Below are positions 32,136-44,556 of a stretch of DNA of 64,000 nt, in pieces. The stretch is from Brassica napus (Eukaryota; Streptophyta; Magnoliopsida; Brassicales; Brassicaceae), in NCBI RefSeq assembly GCF_020379485.1, contig NW_026014658.1, positions 659,001 through 723,000 of the forward strand, read 5' to 3'. The notes under the pieces are model-generated. The model was not told where the DNA came from. It did not search any database and saw only the letters and a list, made by a program, of their open reading frames with translations. Positions within the stretch are counted from its first letter, which is position 1, and the number at the start of each line of letters is the position of its first letter. The position numbers and the translations under genes were made by a program.

Positions 32136-35100
32136 CTGTGTGCATGCTTGGTCGCCGCGTATCGATCGAGCTTGGCTTGTCCACAGTCTGATTTCCATAC
32201 TTGAGTTTGTCCGCGGCCGATTTGGATACATGTCCGTTGCCTTCGGACAATCGGTATTTAGTGGTTCGATTGAGATTTGGACGATATTTTACTGCAAGGC
32301 TCTTCGTAAAGATATCTTTACGAAGATTACTTTTCGTAAAAACGTTTATGCTGATTTTTACGGACTTTCAGACATTTATTCCGTCGTGACCAATTTTGAC
32401 CCCAACAGTTAGCCCCCTAGCTCGTTAGAACCATGAGCTTCTAGCGTGAGGTTCTAGCGAGTGGCTTGGCAAGTTAGGCAAGTTAGGTGAGTTAGGCGGA
32501 ATTAATGGTTGAAAAGGTCTGTGGTAAGTGATCTTCTCGCTCTCCTAAAAGTAGAAAAAGCGATAAGATTGGGGCTGCGCCTTATGACGGCTGCCTACGT
32601 ACCCTTGTTGAAGGGATCAAGCCTTTCGTAGTTCGTCTTGGAGTTAAGGTTCTTATGACTAGTTTTCCAGTAGGACCTTTATGGTCTAGTTTTTATGTAG
32701 CGGTTATAAGGCGTGTTGCTGCCGATGGCATTTTGTATGGGTGTAGAGGGAAGACTACGAGTTGTCGTCTCGTAATCTAACTCTGTGTGAATTGCCATAT
32801 CCATAATCTGTTTCGAGAGTTTTCCGCAGTGTGTAAACTTGCGGGATTTTCTGAAGACGTTCGAACATTGGCAAAGAGACAAATTTTGGGATCTCGTATC
32901 ACAGTGTTTGATACTATGCCTAGAGATGTTAGAGACCAGTGCGCTGGGTTTAGGGCAAGACCTAGGTTTACTTTCGGTTTAAGGATTGTGCGGTGACTGG
33001 CCGGCTATCATTTTTCCTGTTGCAATTTCTTCCTGATTCGTATCGATTTAAAGTCCGCGATAGGTTCTCGGCTTATACGACTTGTTTGATACGAATCGAG
33101 CATCTCTCCGGAGACCGGAAGTGCTGGACCAAAATTTCGGATTTCTTTTATAGCGCTATTATCCTTGTGTCAGATGTAAGAGAGTCATCTTCGAGAGATG
33201 GCTATGTCTGTTTAGGACGTTGAGAGATTGTTGTGATCAGCAACAAACTTAATGGAAAAAAATACCGTTTCGAGTCTTCGCGAAGAATATTTTTTGAGAA
33301 GATGTTAGTGCGTATGACTGTTTGGTCTTCCATGAAGGTATTTTTATCGAGGAAGGAAATTTCGTCGAAGAACTTATCTTCAGGCGTCTGCGACGTCTCG
33401 CGATGCTGAAGATTTGTTATTCTTTCGTATGCCATGTTTCGTGCTTGAAATGTTCGCGGGCTTGAAGATATTTCGCGATGTTGCAAGGGTTTAGTCTTAG
33501 CCATGCGCTTGAAAAACATTCTAGTTTGACTACGAATGTTCGCAGCCAAAATTGTTGTTCATGTTTGGATGCTAATAGTTTTATTTGCGATCGAGGAATT
33601 ATGACTGAGGTGTCGTGTAAATTTGTCCATGGGAACAAGCGTTTTCCTTCATAGTGCTTTGTGAAGTGTTGGCCTTCCGAGATGTAATTCGTGCATTTTT
33701 TAGGATGTTTCGTATAGCTCTAGAAGCTTTGTTACGAATTTTTCCTTACATGCCGCGTATTATGGTTAAAACGTTGCGGGCTTAAAGTGAATTGTGGAGC
33801 GTATTGAACTTGGTCAATTTTTGAAAAGTTTAGATTTTCCGTTAACTGTTTGGTTGTTAGGACTTAGTTTCGTTACGAAGAATTTATCATATGATTTCCG
33901 ACTGTGGGCTATACGATAATTTATCATATCATATCACCGATTTTACGAAGGTCGTAAATCAGTGATATGTATACATATGTCAAAGTAGCATTGTTTCTGC
34001 GGGTTTTACGAGAAACGTTCCCGCTGTGATTTTGATCTTAGGTGAAAGTTGCTTGGAGTTACTCATGGAGTATTACCAATGTTTATTTCAATACGATCTA
34101 GTCGCGGAACGTTTTTCATAGGTTTTTCGAGAGAATTCTCATGACACATTCGTTTCTTGAACGAATTGGTCAACCAGAGGTGGATCTAGCTAACCATCGG
34201 GAGGAAAGTGATCCTTTTAATGTGCACGATGCTACATATATTCTCGAGTTTTCTTTGTCGCAAATGTTTTCGATGCTTTTCCGTGACTTACCTGGTACAA
34301 CGGAAACTGAAAGAAATGCTTTGGTGATTGAAGATTTCTCGTAGAAATTTTTAAAACGAAACTGGCTTTCTGAAGCCGGAAAAGGCTTCAATACTTTGGC
34401 TAATCGTCGAGTTTCAGTTTGATATTGGTAGAAGTTTTCTGTACGCATGATTTCGACAAGAAATGATGTATAGTTTTTGAGATTATGTTCATGATCGTCT
34501 GGATATGTTGCTAGCGTTTAGACGAATATTAAGATTGTCGTTTGCCTATTCTTGTCGATTTGCAAAAGTTTTTTGAAGTATGGGAGTATACGAGTATAGT
34601 ATACGTACCTACTCCCCCTTTTTTTTTTACGAAAGAAAACGGGTTAACCGATACTTTGAAGGGTTGTGTACGTTTCCTCTTCTGATGTTTGGAATGATCG
34701 ATAATTCGGGGCGATTTATAGACGACGCTTGGACTGTGATTTGGTTGTTTCCACGTTGACGACTTGGGATATGTCGGTTCCGAGAAAATTGCCAGAAACG
34801 AATCGGTTTTATGACGACGTTCATGTCTCTAACTTTTTCTCTCTTTAGGAAGCGAGCTTGATATGCGTGGCGATCGTTTCTCGACTTTCGGAGAGTTTAG
34901 ATCGGTTTGCAAGATCTTGATGAACAATTATGGAACAATATATCAAGACAGGAAAAATCGCTTAAAACTTAGTTCGCTAGACTATCCGCCTAGGTTTTAC
35001 GTTCCCTAAAGTTCTATGGCAGCCTCAAAGTAATTTCCTACAAAAATTCCAAGACTGATTTCAAAAATTTCAAGTCGGAAATACCTTAGTTCTCTCGAAG

Positions 35101-36367
35101 ATGCAGTTTGTCCCTTCTCAGTTTTGCGTGCTCATTTCCGTTTCCTATTCTCATGTATGTTCGCCATTTCCGATATTGGTGTTTATCCTTTGAAACTTGA
35201 CATTTATCTTTCGAACTTGACTGTTATCTTCTCCTTAGATAAGACGTCGATTTTTGTAAAAAGGTTCAACGTAATCGTATAGTTAAGGCGGCTAAGGTGT
35301 TAAGTTAACTGTTGCCGTTTTATACGATTAATCTGAATCCATGCGAGGAAACAGGTCTTTGCGGTTTTTTTTATATCATAAAGTCTCAATGGTAACTTCA
35401 ATCGAGGCGAAACAAGAGACGTTTCGATCGAGATTCGAAAGTGAACGCAAAGATGGAGGTAGGGCGAGCAGGAACAAGCCAAGGAGTTTAAGATGAGTTT
35501 TACTTGTTTTCGTCGTAAAATATCAACGGAAACTCCGATTGAGACGAAACGAAAAGCGTTTCGATGAGGAATCAAAGGAGAACGCAAAGGAGGACCCCTT
35601 TTAGGCCTGACAGGTCGCTATAGCGAGTGAGGATGTCAACTCGGTCGCTATAGCGAGTGGAAGGGAGCCAAGACGAGTCCAACTTGTTTTTGTCGTAAAT
35701 TCTCGATGGAAACTCCGATTGAGACGAAACGAAAAGCGTTTCGATGAGGATTCAAAGGAGAACATAAAGGAGGACCTCTTTTAGGCCTGACGTGTTGCAA
35801 TAGCGAGTGAGGATGTCATCTCGGTCGCTATAGCGAGTGAAAGGGAGCCGAGACGAGTCCCACTTGTTTTCGTCGTAAAATCTCAACGGAAACTCCGATT
35901 AAGATGAAATGAAAAGTGTTTCGATGAGGATTCAAAAGAGAACCCAAAGGAGAACCTCTCGGAGGCCTTAGAGGTCACTACGTAGCGACAGGACGGTCTG
36001 ACAGGTCGCTACGTAGCGAGTGGAAGCAAGCCAAGAAGAGTCCTACTTGTTTTCGTCGTAAAATCTCAACGGAAACTCCGATTGAGACGAAACGAAAAGC
36101 GTTTCGATGAGGATTCAAAAGAGAACCCAAAGGAGGACCTTTCTGGGCCTTAAAGGTTGCTATGTATGGACTGACGGCCTGACAGGTCGCTACGTAGCGA
36201 GTGGAAGCAAGCCAAGAAGAGTCCTACTTGTTTTCGTCGTAAAATCTCAACGGAAACTCCGATTGAGACGAAACGAAAAGCGTGGCGATGAGGATTCACA
36301 AGAGAAACCAAAGGAGGACCTTTCTGAGGCCTTACCGGTCGCTACGTAGCGAGTGGAGAGTTGGCTT

Positions 36368-36593
36368 GAGCTCGGTTGCTACGTAGCGACCGAGCAGTGC
36401 GTGCTCGGTCGCTATGCAGTGTGCGTGCTCGGTCGCTACGTAGCGACCGAGCGGTGTGCGTGCTCGGTCGCTACGTGGCGATTGAGCGGTGTGCGTGCTC
36501 GGTCGCTACGTAGCGACCGAGCAGTGTGTGTGCTCGGTCGCTACGTAGCGACCGAGCAGTGTGCGTGCTCGGTCGCTACGTAGCGACCGAGCT
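36368..36593 (-). repeat. Palindrome cluster near the A3 primer-binding site
   Basis: This is the duplicate of the cluster at 27075-27302, with about six palindromes separated by GTGTGCGTG linkers, some imperfect (GTGGCGATTGAGC near 36475). Confidence 0.85.
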
Positions 36594-37965
36594 AGGTAAT
36601 TGTTTTGTTGTGTTTCTTTTTTCCGCGATTAACCTAAGGGTTTTTCAGCGGTTTTTGGGAGAACAAGTTTTGTCCTTCCCAAAATGTCAACGGAAAACGT
36701 GTTTTGGTAAAACCCTTACGCATCGAGATTTCTTTTGTTCGATAATGAGCCAAACTCACGGGGTTTGATAAGATTTATCGTTTCCCTTTACGTTTAGAAA
36801 GAGAAATCGCGAGCTTGTTTTAGTGCTCTTCCTGTGGCGGAAGGTCGCAGCAAGGCTTTCAATTTTGTTGAACATTGGAGCAATCAGTGCTGCGAGTTTG
36901 TCTTTCATATATCCAGACATAGTTTCGATCAAGCGTTTTGTGGCCATGAGTAAGAGTAATCCGTAACCCACCCTCCTTCTAGCGCCAAACTGTGGGAACC
37001 GAAATTCGCACTGTCGATTTACGTTTAAATCAGGAAACTAAGGAAACCCTAATTTCCCAGAGGTCCCGGATCTCTGCGAGAGCCAACGACAAGTGACCAA
37101 ATATATGTGGAAATCGTGAAAAGATAACAAACGAGTTTAGAGAAAACAGTAGATCTTATTTCGAATCTGCGTAAGAGCGTTGCGATCATTACAAGAGATC
37201 ATAAAAGCTTTGGCCGCAAAGGCTGTCAGCGAGTTACCTAGTTCTAGCGGCCTAAAAGCTCAAACCTAGTTAAGTCGCAGCTCGATAACAAAAGACGAAA
37301 AATATACAAAAAAGGTTTTTGATTGATTTCGGACTGAACCTGTTAAAGGCTGCCTACGTACCCCTTTCGAGGATCAAGCCGAACGTAGTTCAATAAATAG
37401 AGCTGGACAAGAGATCGAACTGCCTGGGCGAGTTCGTCTAGTAGTTGAGTGCCAGTCATAGAAACCGAACTTGTCGAGAATAAAGCCTAAAAAGCTCTTT
37501 TTCATGCTCCTCGCCTAGGACTCCTTATATACTAGCTCCAAGGTCGGTTTACGCTTTTACTCTTCTGCCCTTAAGCCGTCATAGCATAAAAATGGAGATA
37601 TTCCATTTTTCCCGATTTTCACAATTATCTTCAAAACTTCTGTATTTATCCGCGGAAACTTGACATTTATCCTTCCTTGTGGACCAAGCGTAAACCGTGC
37701 TGTGGTTTACGGGCTTTTTGTTAAGAAATCGCAGGATGGGCCTCGAGTCGTGTTTTAGGTCCCTTTGGGCCGTCTTCCGACTCGAAGCGTTTACTATGAT
37801 TTCTTTCGACAAAGAAAGAACTTTCCGCGGTTTCTAATCCGCGAAGTTTGATCGATGATTTAGAATAGCGGAAAACATAGACTGAGCTCGCTACGGTCTT
37901 CGGGAGATAACATTTGAAGGTTTGACGAGAATGCATGTACTGATGTCGTACCGATGTTCAGAAGA

Positions 37966-38310
37966 GCTCGGTCACTACGCAGCGACCGAATTTTGGCTCG
38001 AGCCCGGTCGCTACGTAGCAACCGAGCTTGGCTCGGGCTCGGTCGCTATGTAGTGACCGAGCGAGACGGACGATCGGTCGCTACGTAGCTACCGAGCTTG
38101 GCTCGAGCTCGGTCGCTACGTAGTGGCCGAGCGGGAAAGACGCTCGGTCGCTACGTAGCGACAGAGCTTGAGCCAAGCTCTGTCGCTACGTAGCGACCAA
38201 GCGAGACGGATGCTCGGTCGCTACGTAGCGACTGTGCTTGCTCGAGCTCGGTCGCTACGTAGAGACCGAGCGGGACGGACGCTCGGTCGCTACGTAGCGA
38301 CCGAGCTGTG
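37966..38310 (-). repeat. Palindrome cluster in A3 5' LTR
   Basis: Eight or more degenerate copies of the GCTCGGTCGCTAC palindrome are present. Several have lost perfect symmetry (for example GTAGCTACC near 38088), unlike the near-perfect copies in A1. Confidence 0.85.
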
Positions 38311-38577
38311 TGCATGCTTGGTCGCCGCGTATCGATCGAGCTTGGCTTGTCCGCGGTCTGATTTCCATACTTGAGTTTGTCCGCGGCCGATTTGGATACA
38401 TGTCCGTTGCCTTCGGACAATCGGTATTTAGTGGTTCGATTGAGATTTGGACGATATTTTACTGCAAGGCTCTTCGTAAAGATATCTTTACGAAGATTAC
38501 TTTTCGTAAAAACGTTTATGCTGATTTTTACGGACTTTCAGACATTGATTCCGTCGTGACCGATTTTGACCCCAACA

Positions 38578-38582
38578 CCTAT
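38578..38582. other. A3 target site duplication, right copy
   Basis: CCTAT matches 30959-30963 exactly. Sequence beyond it continues the stretch left of A3. Confidence 0.88.
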
Positions 38583-40122
38583 CAATCATCTGCAATCAGT
38601 ACATTCAATCAAGAAATATTCATTCACTACTCATCAATCATCTATCTAGACTCACCTTTGATTCTTTGAGATTGGCTAATCAAGACTAGACTCGAGCTCA
38701 AGCTAATCACACCCCACTTCTGGTACACTTGAGATTCAAAACAGTCACAATTATCTGACTGATCCGACCACTCTCCTTGATATTTGAATTCAAACCAAGT
38801 GACTGAGCGGCTACAAGGAGTGACTGGACCAGTCTAGCAAAACTCCACAACCAACTAGACAGAAAACGGTTTTACTTGATGAACCAGTCTTATTCTTCAA
38901 CTTTACTCGACCACTGACCTGAAACAGAGCAGTTCATAACAAGATCTTCAATCCAACAGTTCGGTTCTGAAGAAGATGTTTAAATCAGTTCCTACAACTC
39001 GGTTTACAACAAGGTTAATCATTTCAGCTCAGGTGTAGTCCAGACCATGACCAGTTCAGTTCAGATTAAATCCAATCAGTTCATAATAGATGAGGTAATT
39101 CTATTCCAGCAAACTGATTTATTTATTAATCCGAAATAATTAAATCTGAACCGAAGAAATGCTTAGATAATTGATCAATGACAACAGCTTAACTAAACAA
39201 CATCTGATGTTGATCAAGAGATGACTGAGACAAGAGACTTAAGCTTACAACAACAACTGGTGGCCAGATGAACTGAGATGATTCTCTTCTTCAAGCTTAG
39301 CTCACAGCTGGACTGATTTCAAAGAGACATCAAGTTTCAGTTCAGATCAGAAACAGAACAAGACCTAGGTTTTATTCTGAATATCTCACCTTTTTATCTT
39401 CCACACATCATCAGACTGAACTAAGGTGATGAAGAAAAATCATCCAAGGAGTTTTCTGAATTTTCTCTGATTTTTCTCAGATTTTTCTCTCAATCTTTCT
39501 CACTGATTTTCTCTGAATATTTTCTCTGCTTTCTTGTGGTTATGGACGACCAGAAGAGAGAAGATGGTGTTTTATAACATAAGAAGTTGCTTCAGGTGAG
39601 GGTTTCACTCAGCACAAAGCAAGGCTGAGAAAGGACATGTGGAGAGCAGCTTCAGCACTTCCAACAGCTAGCTGCTGTCCTTTCCCTCCCAAGAAGAAAG
39701 CTGCAAGCAGCGGGTGACAATCATGTGACTGAATTAATGAGCAAGAAGGCAAGCTAGTAGGTGCAGGTCATGTGACCTAATTACTGAGGAAGCAAGTAGG
39801 CTAGAAGGTGCAAGACATGTGACTGTTCAGAAATAATTTTCAGAGTTTTGTCGATATTTTTCGGACTGTTTCGACTAAATATTTTTCATCATTCAAATCT
39901 CATCCTGCTCTGAATAAACTCGCCCAGCCTGAATAAAAATCGACAATAATAATTAACACTCGACTAGAACCATCAAGAGATGGTTTTTCGACCAAAACAC
40001 AGCCCCGTCGAGAGATTAATTCCCCGTGTCGATTTGTATTTAAATTCTGATCGATCAATCTTCTAACTGATCTTAAAGAATTTTCTTGACCAAAATTCTA
40101 TATGCTCGTGAGGGTTATTACA
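38583..40122 (-). mobile_element. W: LTR fragment, minus strand
   Basis: On the minus strand it starts TGTAATAACCCTCACGAGC at 40122, inside the Y LTR. A TATAAAA box lies at 39570-39576 (minus) about 550 bases from that start. No coding frame is seen. The far end was separated by the A3 insertion and continues at 30958-30488, giving about 2.0 kb in total. It looks like an LTR of a Del/Tekay-like family by its TGTAA start and length, but I see neither its partner LTR nor a clean far end. Confidence 0.55.
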
Positions 40123-40286
40123 CTAGCTGACTTCTTTCTCTTATAAGGTTAAGTCTCAGCATCCTGACGTCCTTAACCTTCTATCTTGGCCATAGAACGC
40201 TAGCCTTAAGGTCTTAAGACCGGCTGGTTCATTTCCTCGAACCATGGCCGTCCCGACGGTCCTTATCCTGGATCGCGGATGTTACA
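40123..40286 (-). mobile_element. Element Y 3' LTR, first 164 bp
   Basis: The minus strand starts TGTAACATCCGCGATCC at 40286 and matches the start of the Y 5' LTR at 48186. W interrupts it at 40122. A polypurine tract (CAAGTGGGGGAGACT, 40301-40287 minus) abuts the start. Confidence 0.85.
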
Positions 40287-41303
40287 AGTCTCCCCCACTT
40301 GAAATGGATTCGTCCTCGAATCCGGTGGTGATTATATCTTGTCCGAAGACAAAATACTCCAACCGACTTATCCTAGTCTTGATCAGGGAATAGAACAAGC
40401 TTGATTCAGAACCACCAAATGACCACTTCGACGATCAAATTCCTTTGACCATCGTTGTAGAAGTCTCCCCCACTTGATAAGGATTTAACCACAAAAATCC
40501 TATCAAGTGGTCCTTTCTGGTTTAGCTTATGACACCCTTTCTTGTCTAATTCGACCACAGTCGAGGGTCCATCAAGCATCCATTCAAGTGATACTTGTAA
40601 ATCCATCCAAAGACATTCCTTGTGTCACTGACAGAACTCTCCAGGTTGCGGTCTTAGTATCCAACAAGTCTATGTCTTTCTTTTGAATATCATCTTCTTC
40701 AGATTTTATTCTTTCTCTGATCATAGTCCATGACTAGATCATAACCAGTCTCTAGGAACATGCTGCATACTCGAGCCTTAGTAGATTTGGCCAATCCCAT
40801 CGCCACTCAATGTACCAGTCAAGTCCTCACGAACTCGTTCCAATCTTTAGGCTGCTCGTCCTACAACGAGTCCTAACAGATTGTTATGGTTCTTTTGTCC
40901 TTCATGGACAATAAGGTTCATGACCTCAACCACAACGTACTGGATCATCCCCTTAACTAGCCCCAACCTTTCAAGGCCTGGCCACATTGCGATCTTAGTC
41001 CCTCCAGACTTAAAACACCTCAGACTTGACTTCTGTCCTTTACTGGACTTTGTCATAATTCGATCCTGGTCCATTTACGGACGTGATCGTATTCCGGTTC
41101 TGGTCCACTCAGGGACTCGACCGTTTCACCCCGACCATAGGTCCATCTCCGAATAGGTCGTGGCCTGATCCTCGTCCATTACTGGACTTGATCATTCTCA
41201 ACCATAGGTCAAACTCCGACTTGGTTGTACTGCGACCATGGTCCTCTCTCGGACATGGTCAACTTCTGCTCTGCCATCTCGGCCGGAGCCAAAGAAACGA
41301 ACT
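40287..41303 (-). mobile_element. Element Y internal 3' region, decayed
   Basis: It is bounded by the polypurine tract at 40287-40301 and by the truncated pol at 41304. No reverse transcriptase, RNase H or integrase motif survives in any frame, so most of pol is deleted. A second copy of the TCCCCCACTTG string lies near 40466-40476, suggesting a local rearrangement. Confidence 0.6.
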
Positions 41304-41991
41304 CTAGGACAGCAGAGCTGTCCCTGGTTCCAGTTCAATCAGAAAGGGATCGGACCTATCATGGGGGACACCCTGTAGCCCCTGGAACACATCCTGGAAC
41401 TCGGACACCAACGAATCCTCGCGTGGGTCTAATAGAAAACCAGAACTGTCAGGCTCTGTAGTTGTAATTGTAGCCATGAATGACTGATAACCCTGTTCCA
41501 GCATCCGAATCGCTCGATCTGCTGAAACCACTACTTTCTCTTGAGCCTGACACATACCTTGGTATTCTACCGGGTGAAGTCCATTATCCAATTGCACACG
41601 ACCCTTATGGCAATCGAGAGTGGCTCGGTATTTTCCCAATCAGTCCATACCTAAGATCACTCTTGATTCTTTAGGTGGACACCGACCATATTCATAGGGA
41701 AGACCTTACCCTGGATCTGTACTGGGATATTTGACATGAGACCTAGTGAGTTCATGACTTGCCCACCGGCTGCCCTCACTATCCCAAAATTATCACCAGC
41801 ATCCAGACAGAACAGACCCTTTCCGACCAGTCACGGACTCACAAAACCTATGTGTAGCCCTGCGTCGGAAAGTACGTGGGGTTTTACCCCACTGACCATG
41901 AGGGTTCCTATCAGAGACCCCCATCAGAATCTCCTAGACCACATTCTAGGTTCCAGACCAAGCATTACTACTTGAATGTAAAAACATAAAT
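41304..41991 (-). pseudogene. Element Y protease and pol N-terminus, broken
   Basis: Minus-strand translation gives a Del/Tekay-type protease with stop codons. The usual DSGA active site reads DAGL (near 41865), so it would be inactive. Frame 41639-41304 continues with a linker of the FQDVFQGLQGVP and ELEPGT type that precedes reverse transcriptase. An APAEMAE-type string just after it is out of frame, and homology then ends near 41255. Confidence 0.78.
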
Positions 41992-42507
41992 TTAGAGATT
42001 GCCAGAGATCGAATCAAAAGATCCGGAAGCTCCATCGTCTCGTAACAGTTTATACACCCTCGGTGTTGTGGTTGGTTTGCCTTGGGACTCCTTGCCTGTG
42101 TCTCCACGGCCCTTCCCCTGACTTCCTTGCAGGTTGGGACACTCCGATTGGAAATGTCGTTGCTGGCCACAGTGAAAACAGATCATCTGGCCGCTTCTCC
42201 CAGACTGGTTCGGTCGAGGACAGTTCTGAACCCCATGGTCCATGCTGCCACAACGAACACAAGCCCCCTTGGCCTTCCAGCACTCACCAGGATGGTTCCG
42301 TTCACATTTGGAACACGCAGGTCGGCCACCATAGGTCTTGCCTCCGTCCACCCGGTCCCATTTTCTCTTTTTATCATTAGTCTTGCCCGATGGGCCAGAC
42401 TGTGGCTTAGCCTTAAGCTTAGCTTCTTCAGCCAAGTTAGACTCCAACAAAGCCACCCGTTCCACTTCCAGTGGGTACCTAGATGCGGAGGATTTCGGTT
42501 TGATCAC
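41992..42507 (-). pseudogene. Element Y gag C-terminus with zinc knuckles
   Basis: A 171-residue minus-strand frame has three Cys-His nucleic-acid-binding motifs in series: CSKCERNHPGEC, CVRCGSMDHGVQNC and CFHCGQQRHFQSEC. They are preceded by a basic linker. This is the nucleocapsid part of a Del/Tekay-type gag. The N-terminal gag domain is missing: upstream sequence to the primer-binding site has no matching frame. Confidence 0.85.
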
Positions 42508-43240
42508 ACATTTGTAAAACGTCCCATACCATTCTCCTAAGCGTCTTACTATTGCGAATGCTCACACAATTCACAACAGCAACTATAATATACCTCAATC
42601 CCCATCATACTAAGATACTTAACATCATGTTCTTCCAATGATTGGAACGAACACACTGAGTTTCCTCATTATTTCTTTGGACGGATTCAGATTGGAATTG
42701 ATTCATTCCATCTGACTCGATCAATGGAAACCTACCTTGACTTATACCGAGTCCTAACTGATCTATCTGATCAGAAGTCCACTCGTGTGCTGGTCATGTA
42801 GTGGTAGTGTCTCCCTTGAGTCAGATTTTAATATTGCATATGCTTTACTTATTATGAACGGCCATCAAGGGATAACACTTAACTTCAGTAGAATGCGGCA
42901 CGTTTATTTCAACCTAAGCCACTCTCTGGTCCATGTTACTTCCCTTGTTTAGGTCATCCATAAACAAGTATTGCATTGCTTCCATCCCTTCCAACCCGTC
43001 TATTACTTCTAAATACTAGATCGACCAACCTTTCTGTTTTTAGGTTCTTGCCCTTGGAAAATGTATCTTGGCTAAGCCGGTTCATCTTAGAATTCCCACA
43101 TTCACAAGCATGATACCCTAGCTTACCTCAACTATTTCTTGGCTCACCCCAACTAAGGTTTCATAGTCATCATAGTTTTGGAAATAATTTCGGTATGGAA
43201 CGCATAATCATAGAGCGTTGTCCTAAACATGATCAAGCAT
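42508..43240 (-). mobile_element. Element Y leader, non-coding remnant
   Basis: About 730 bp separate the gag fragment from the primer-binding site. No frame is convincing. An intact gag N-terminus would be expected here, so a deletion is likely. Confidence 0.5.
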
Positions 43241-43253
43241 GCTCTGATACCAA
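43241..43253 (-). other. Element Y primer-binding site (initiator tRNA-Met)
   Basis: The minus strand reads TTGGTATCAGAGC 2 bp after the LTR end (GGGTGTTACA), fixing the orientation of Y. Confidence 0.9.
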
Positions 43254-44551
43254 CTTGTAACACCCCGATCCGGCCGACTAGGCCATGGTCGAAGCCTTAC
43301 GTCGCTCGGTCCACTTCCTGGCCGAACCTCTTAATTTTTGCCCTTTATTTATAATATCGCCTAAAGTCGAGGGCTAACTTAAACCTTAGCTAAAGACCTC
43401 CCTAGTCATTAATAGCATAGATCCTTTCAACAGATACACAGCGGATTATTCTCTATTTAACCATTGGTCTAAAACCAATCTAACACTTGTCTGGTCGAAT
43501 CACCTTAGCCTTGGCCAGTTTACTCAACAACCAATTAGCTTAAAGGTCAATCCTAAACCCAAACCAAGCCATACGATTCTGAGGTTCCATTCCCCTAAAC
43601 CATTCTATCTAGATCTACATAAGTAAATGTTAGATCATACCTTTGCCACATCTATTGAGCTTATTAGCTCATCGGTCCTCCATCGACTCGAATTGCTCTT
43701 GCTTAACAGCTGGACCACGATCACTCAATGATCTTACTTATGGTCCTTATCTTGACTCCTGCATCAAACAACTCCCCTAGGTACTTATTCATTCAACCAA
43801 CCATCCCCACAGACATAAGTAACCTTTGAGAAGTCTTCGAAAGGATAATGATATGTATTTGGCCTATCTCGGCTCAAGCACAATCTGAAATCCTTTTGCC
43901 TTATAGGAAATAGTACCAAGTCCATCTTCTGGACTGATAAAGCTCATGAGATCCTAAGTCAATCAACCAACCATCCTCACATGACTTGGAACTGATGAGT
44001 CATCATCTGGCCTGACCGGCCTTGGGACTTAACCCAGACAACATATATGACTTGTTCATACCAACCGATGCATTCATTAATCAGGTTAGTACTGACACCT
44101 TAGACCATCATACAGAGGTCAGGTCGTCCATACTCAACCATGATCAGATCTTACACGGCCTTCCTTTAACAATCACACTTAGGCTCAGTATCTATGGTCT
44201 ACGACACATAGTACTAGCCATACACTTCGTCATGACTCTTAGCCAATCTCGAAGTTATCAACACCAAGGTTGATATCTAGAAGCATCACATCAATACTCT
44301 TACTCCAGCAACGTGACTATCCATACTAGTGTTCGGCCATTGGACCATCGTCATGAAACATGATCCGACCACTAGACTTGATAAGCCATCGTCCACTTAG
44401 CATGTACTTATACAACCGGCCTTCCATTGCCATCATGTGGGTCTACGCCCTACATAAGGCATATGGCGCCTATCCTACTTACCAACCCGAAGTTGATTGT
44501 AAGATGTCCTACTTAGCCTTTGCGGCTAGAACCATCCAACCATAGTCGGAT

Positions 44552-44556
44552 CATCC
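44552..44556. other. Target site duplication left of X
   Basis: CATCC is repeated exactly at 46568-46572. Confidence 0.88.

Larger units (their letters stand above)
30964..38577 (-). mobile_element. A3: complete non-coding Tat-family derivative (LARD-like, 7614 bp)
   Basis: On the minus strand the order is: 5' LTR 38577-36991, primer-binding site 36987-36971, internal region, polypurine tract 32424-32408, and 3' LTR 32407-30964. LTRs start TGTTGGGGTC and end GGTTCCCACA, as in A1. The two LTRs differ in length (1587 and 1444 bp), mainly in palindrome number and a short deletion of about 30 bp near 37488. The 4.6-kb internal region has no long frame, so mobility would need proteins from a partner such as an A1-type element plus a gag source. 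Exact CCTAT duplications flank it. Internal features are a 181-bp tandem repeat (about 35500-36360), a palindrome cluster (36368-36593) and the block shared with the A1 post-pol region (32935-34625). Confidence 0.9.
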
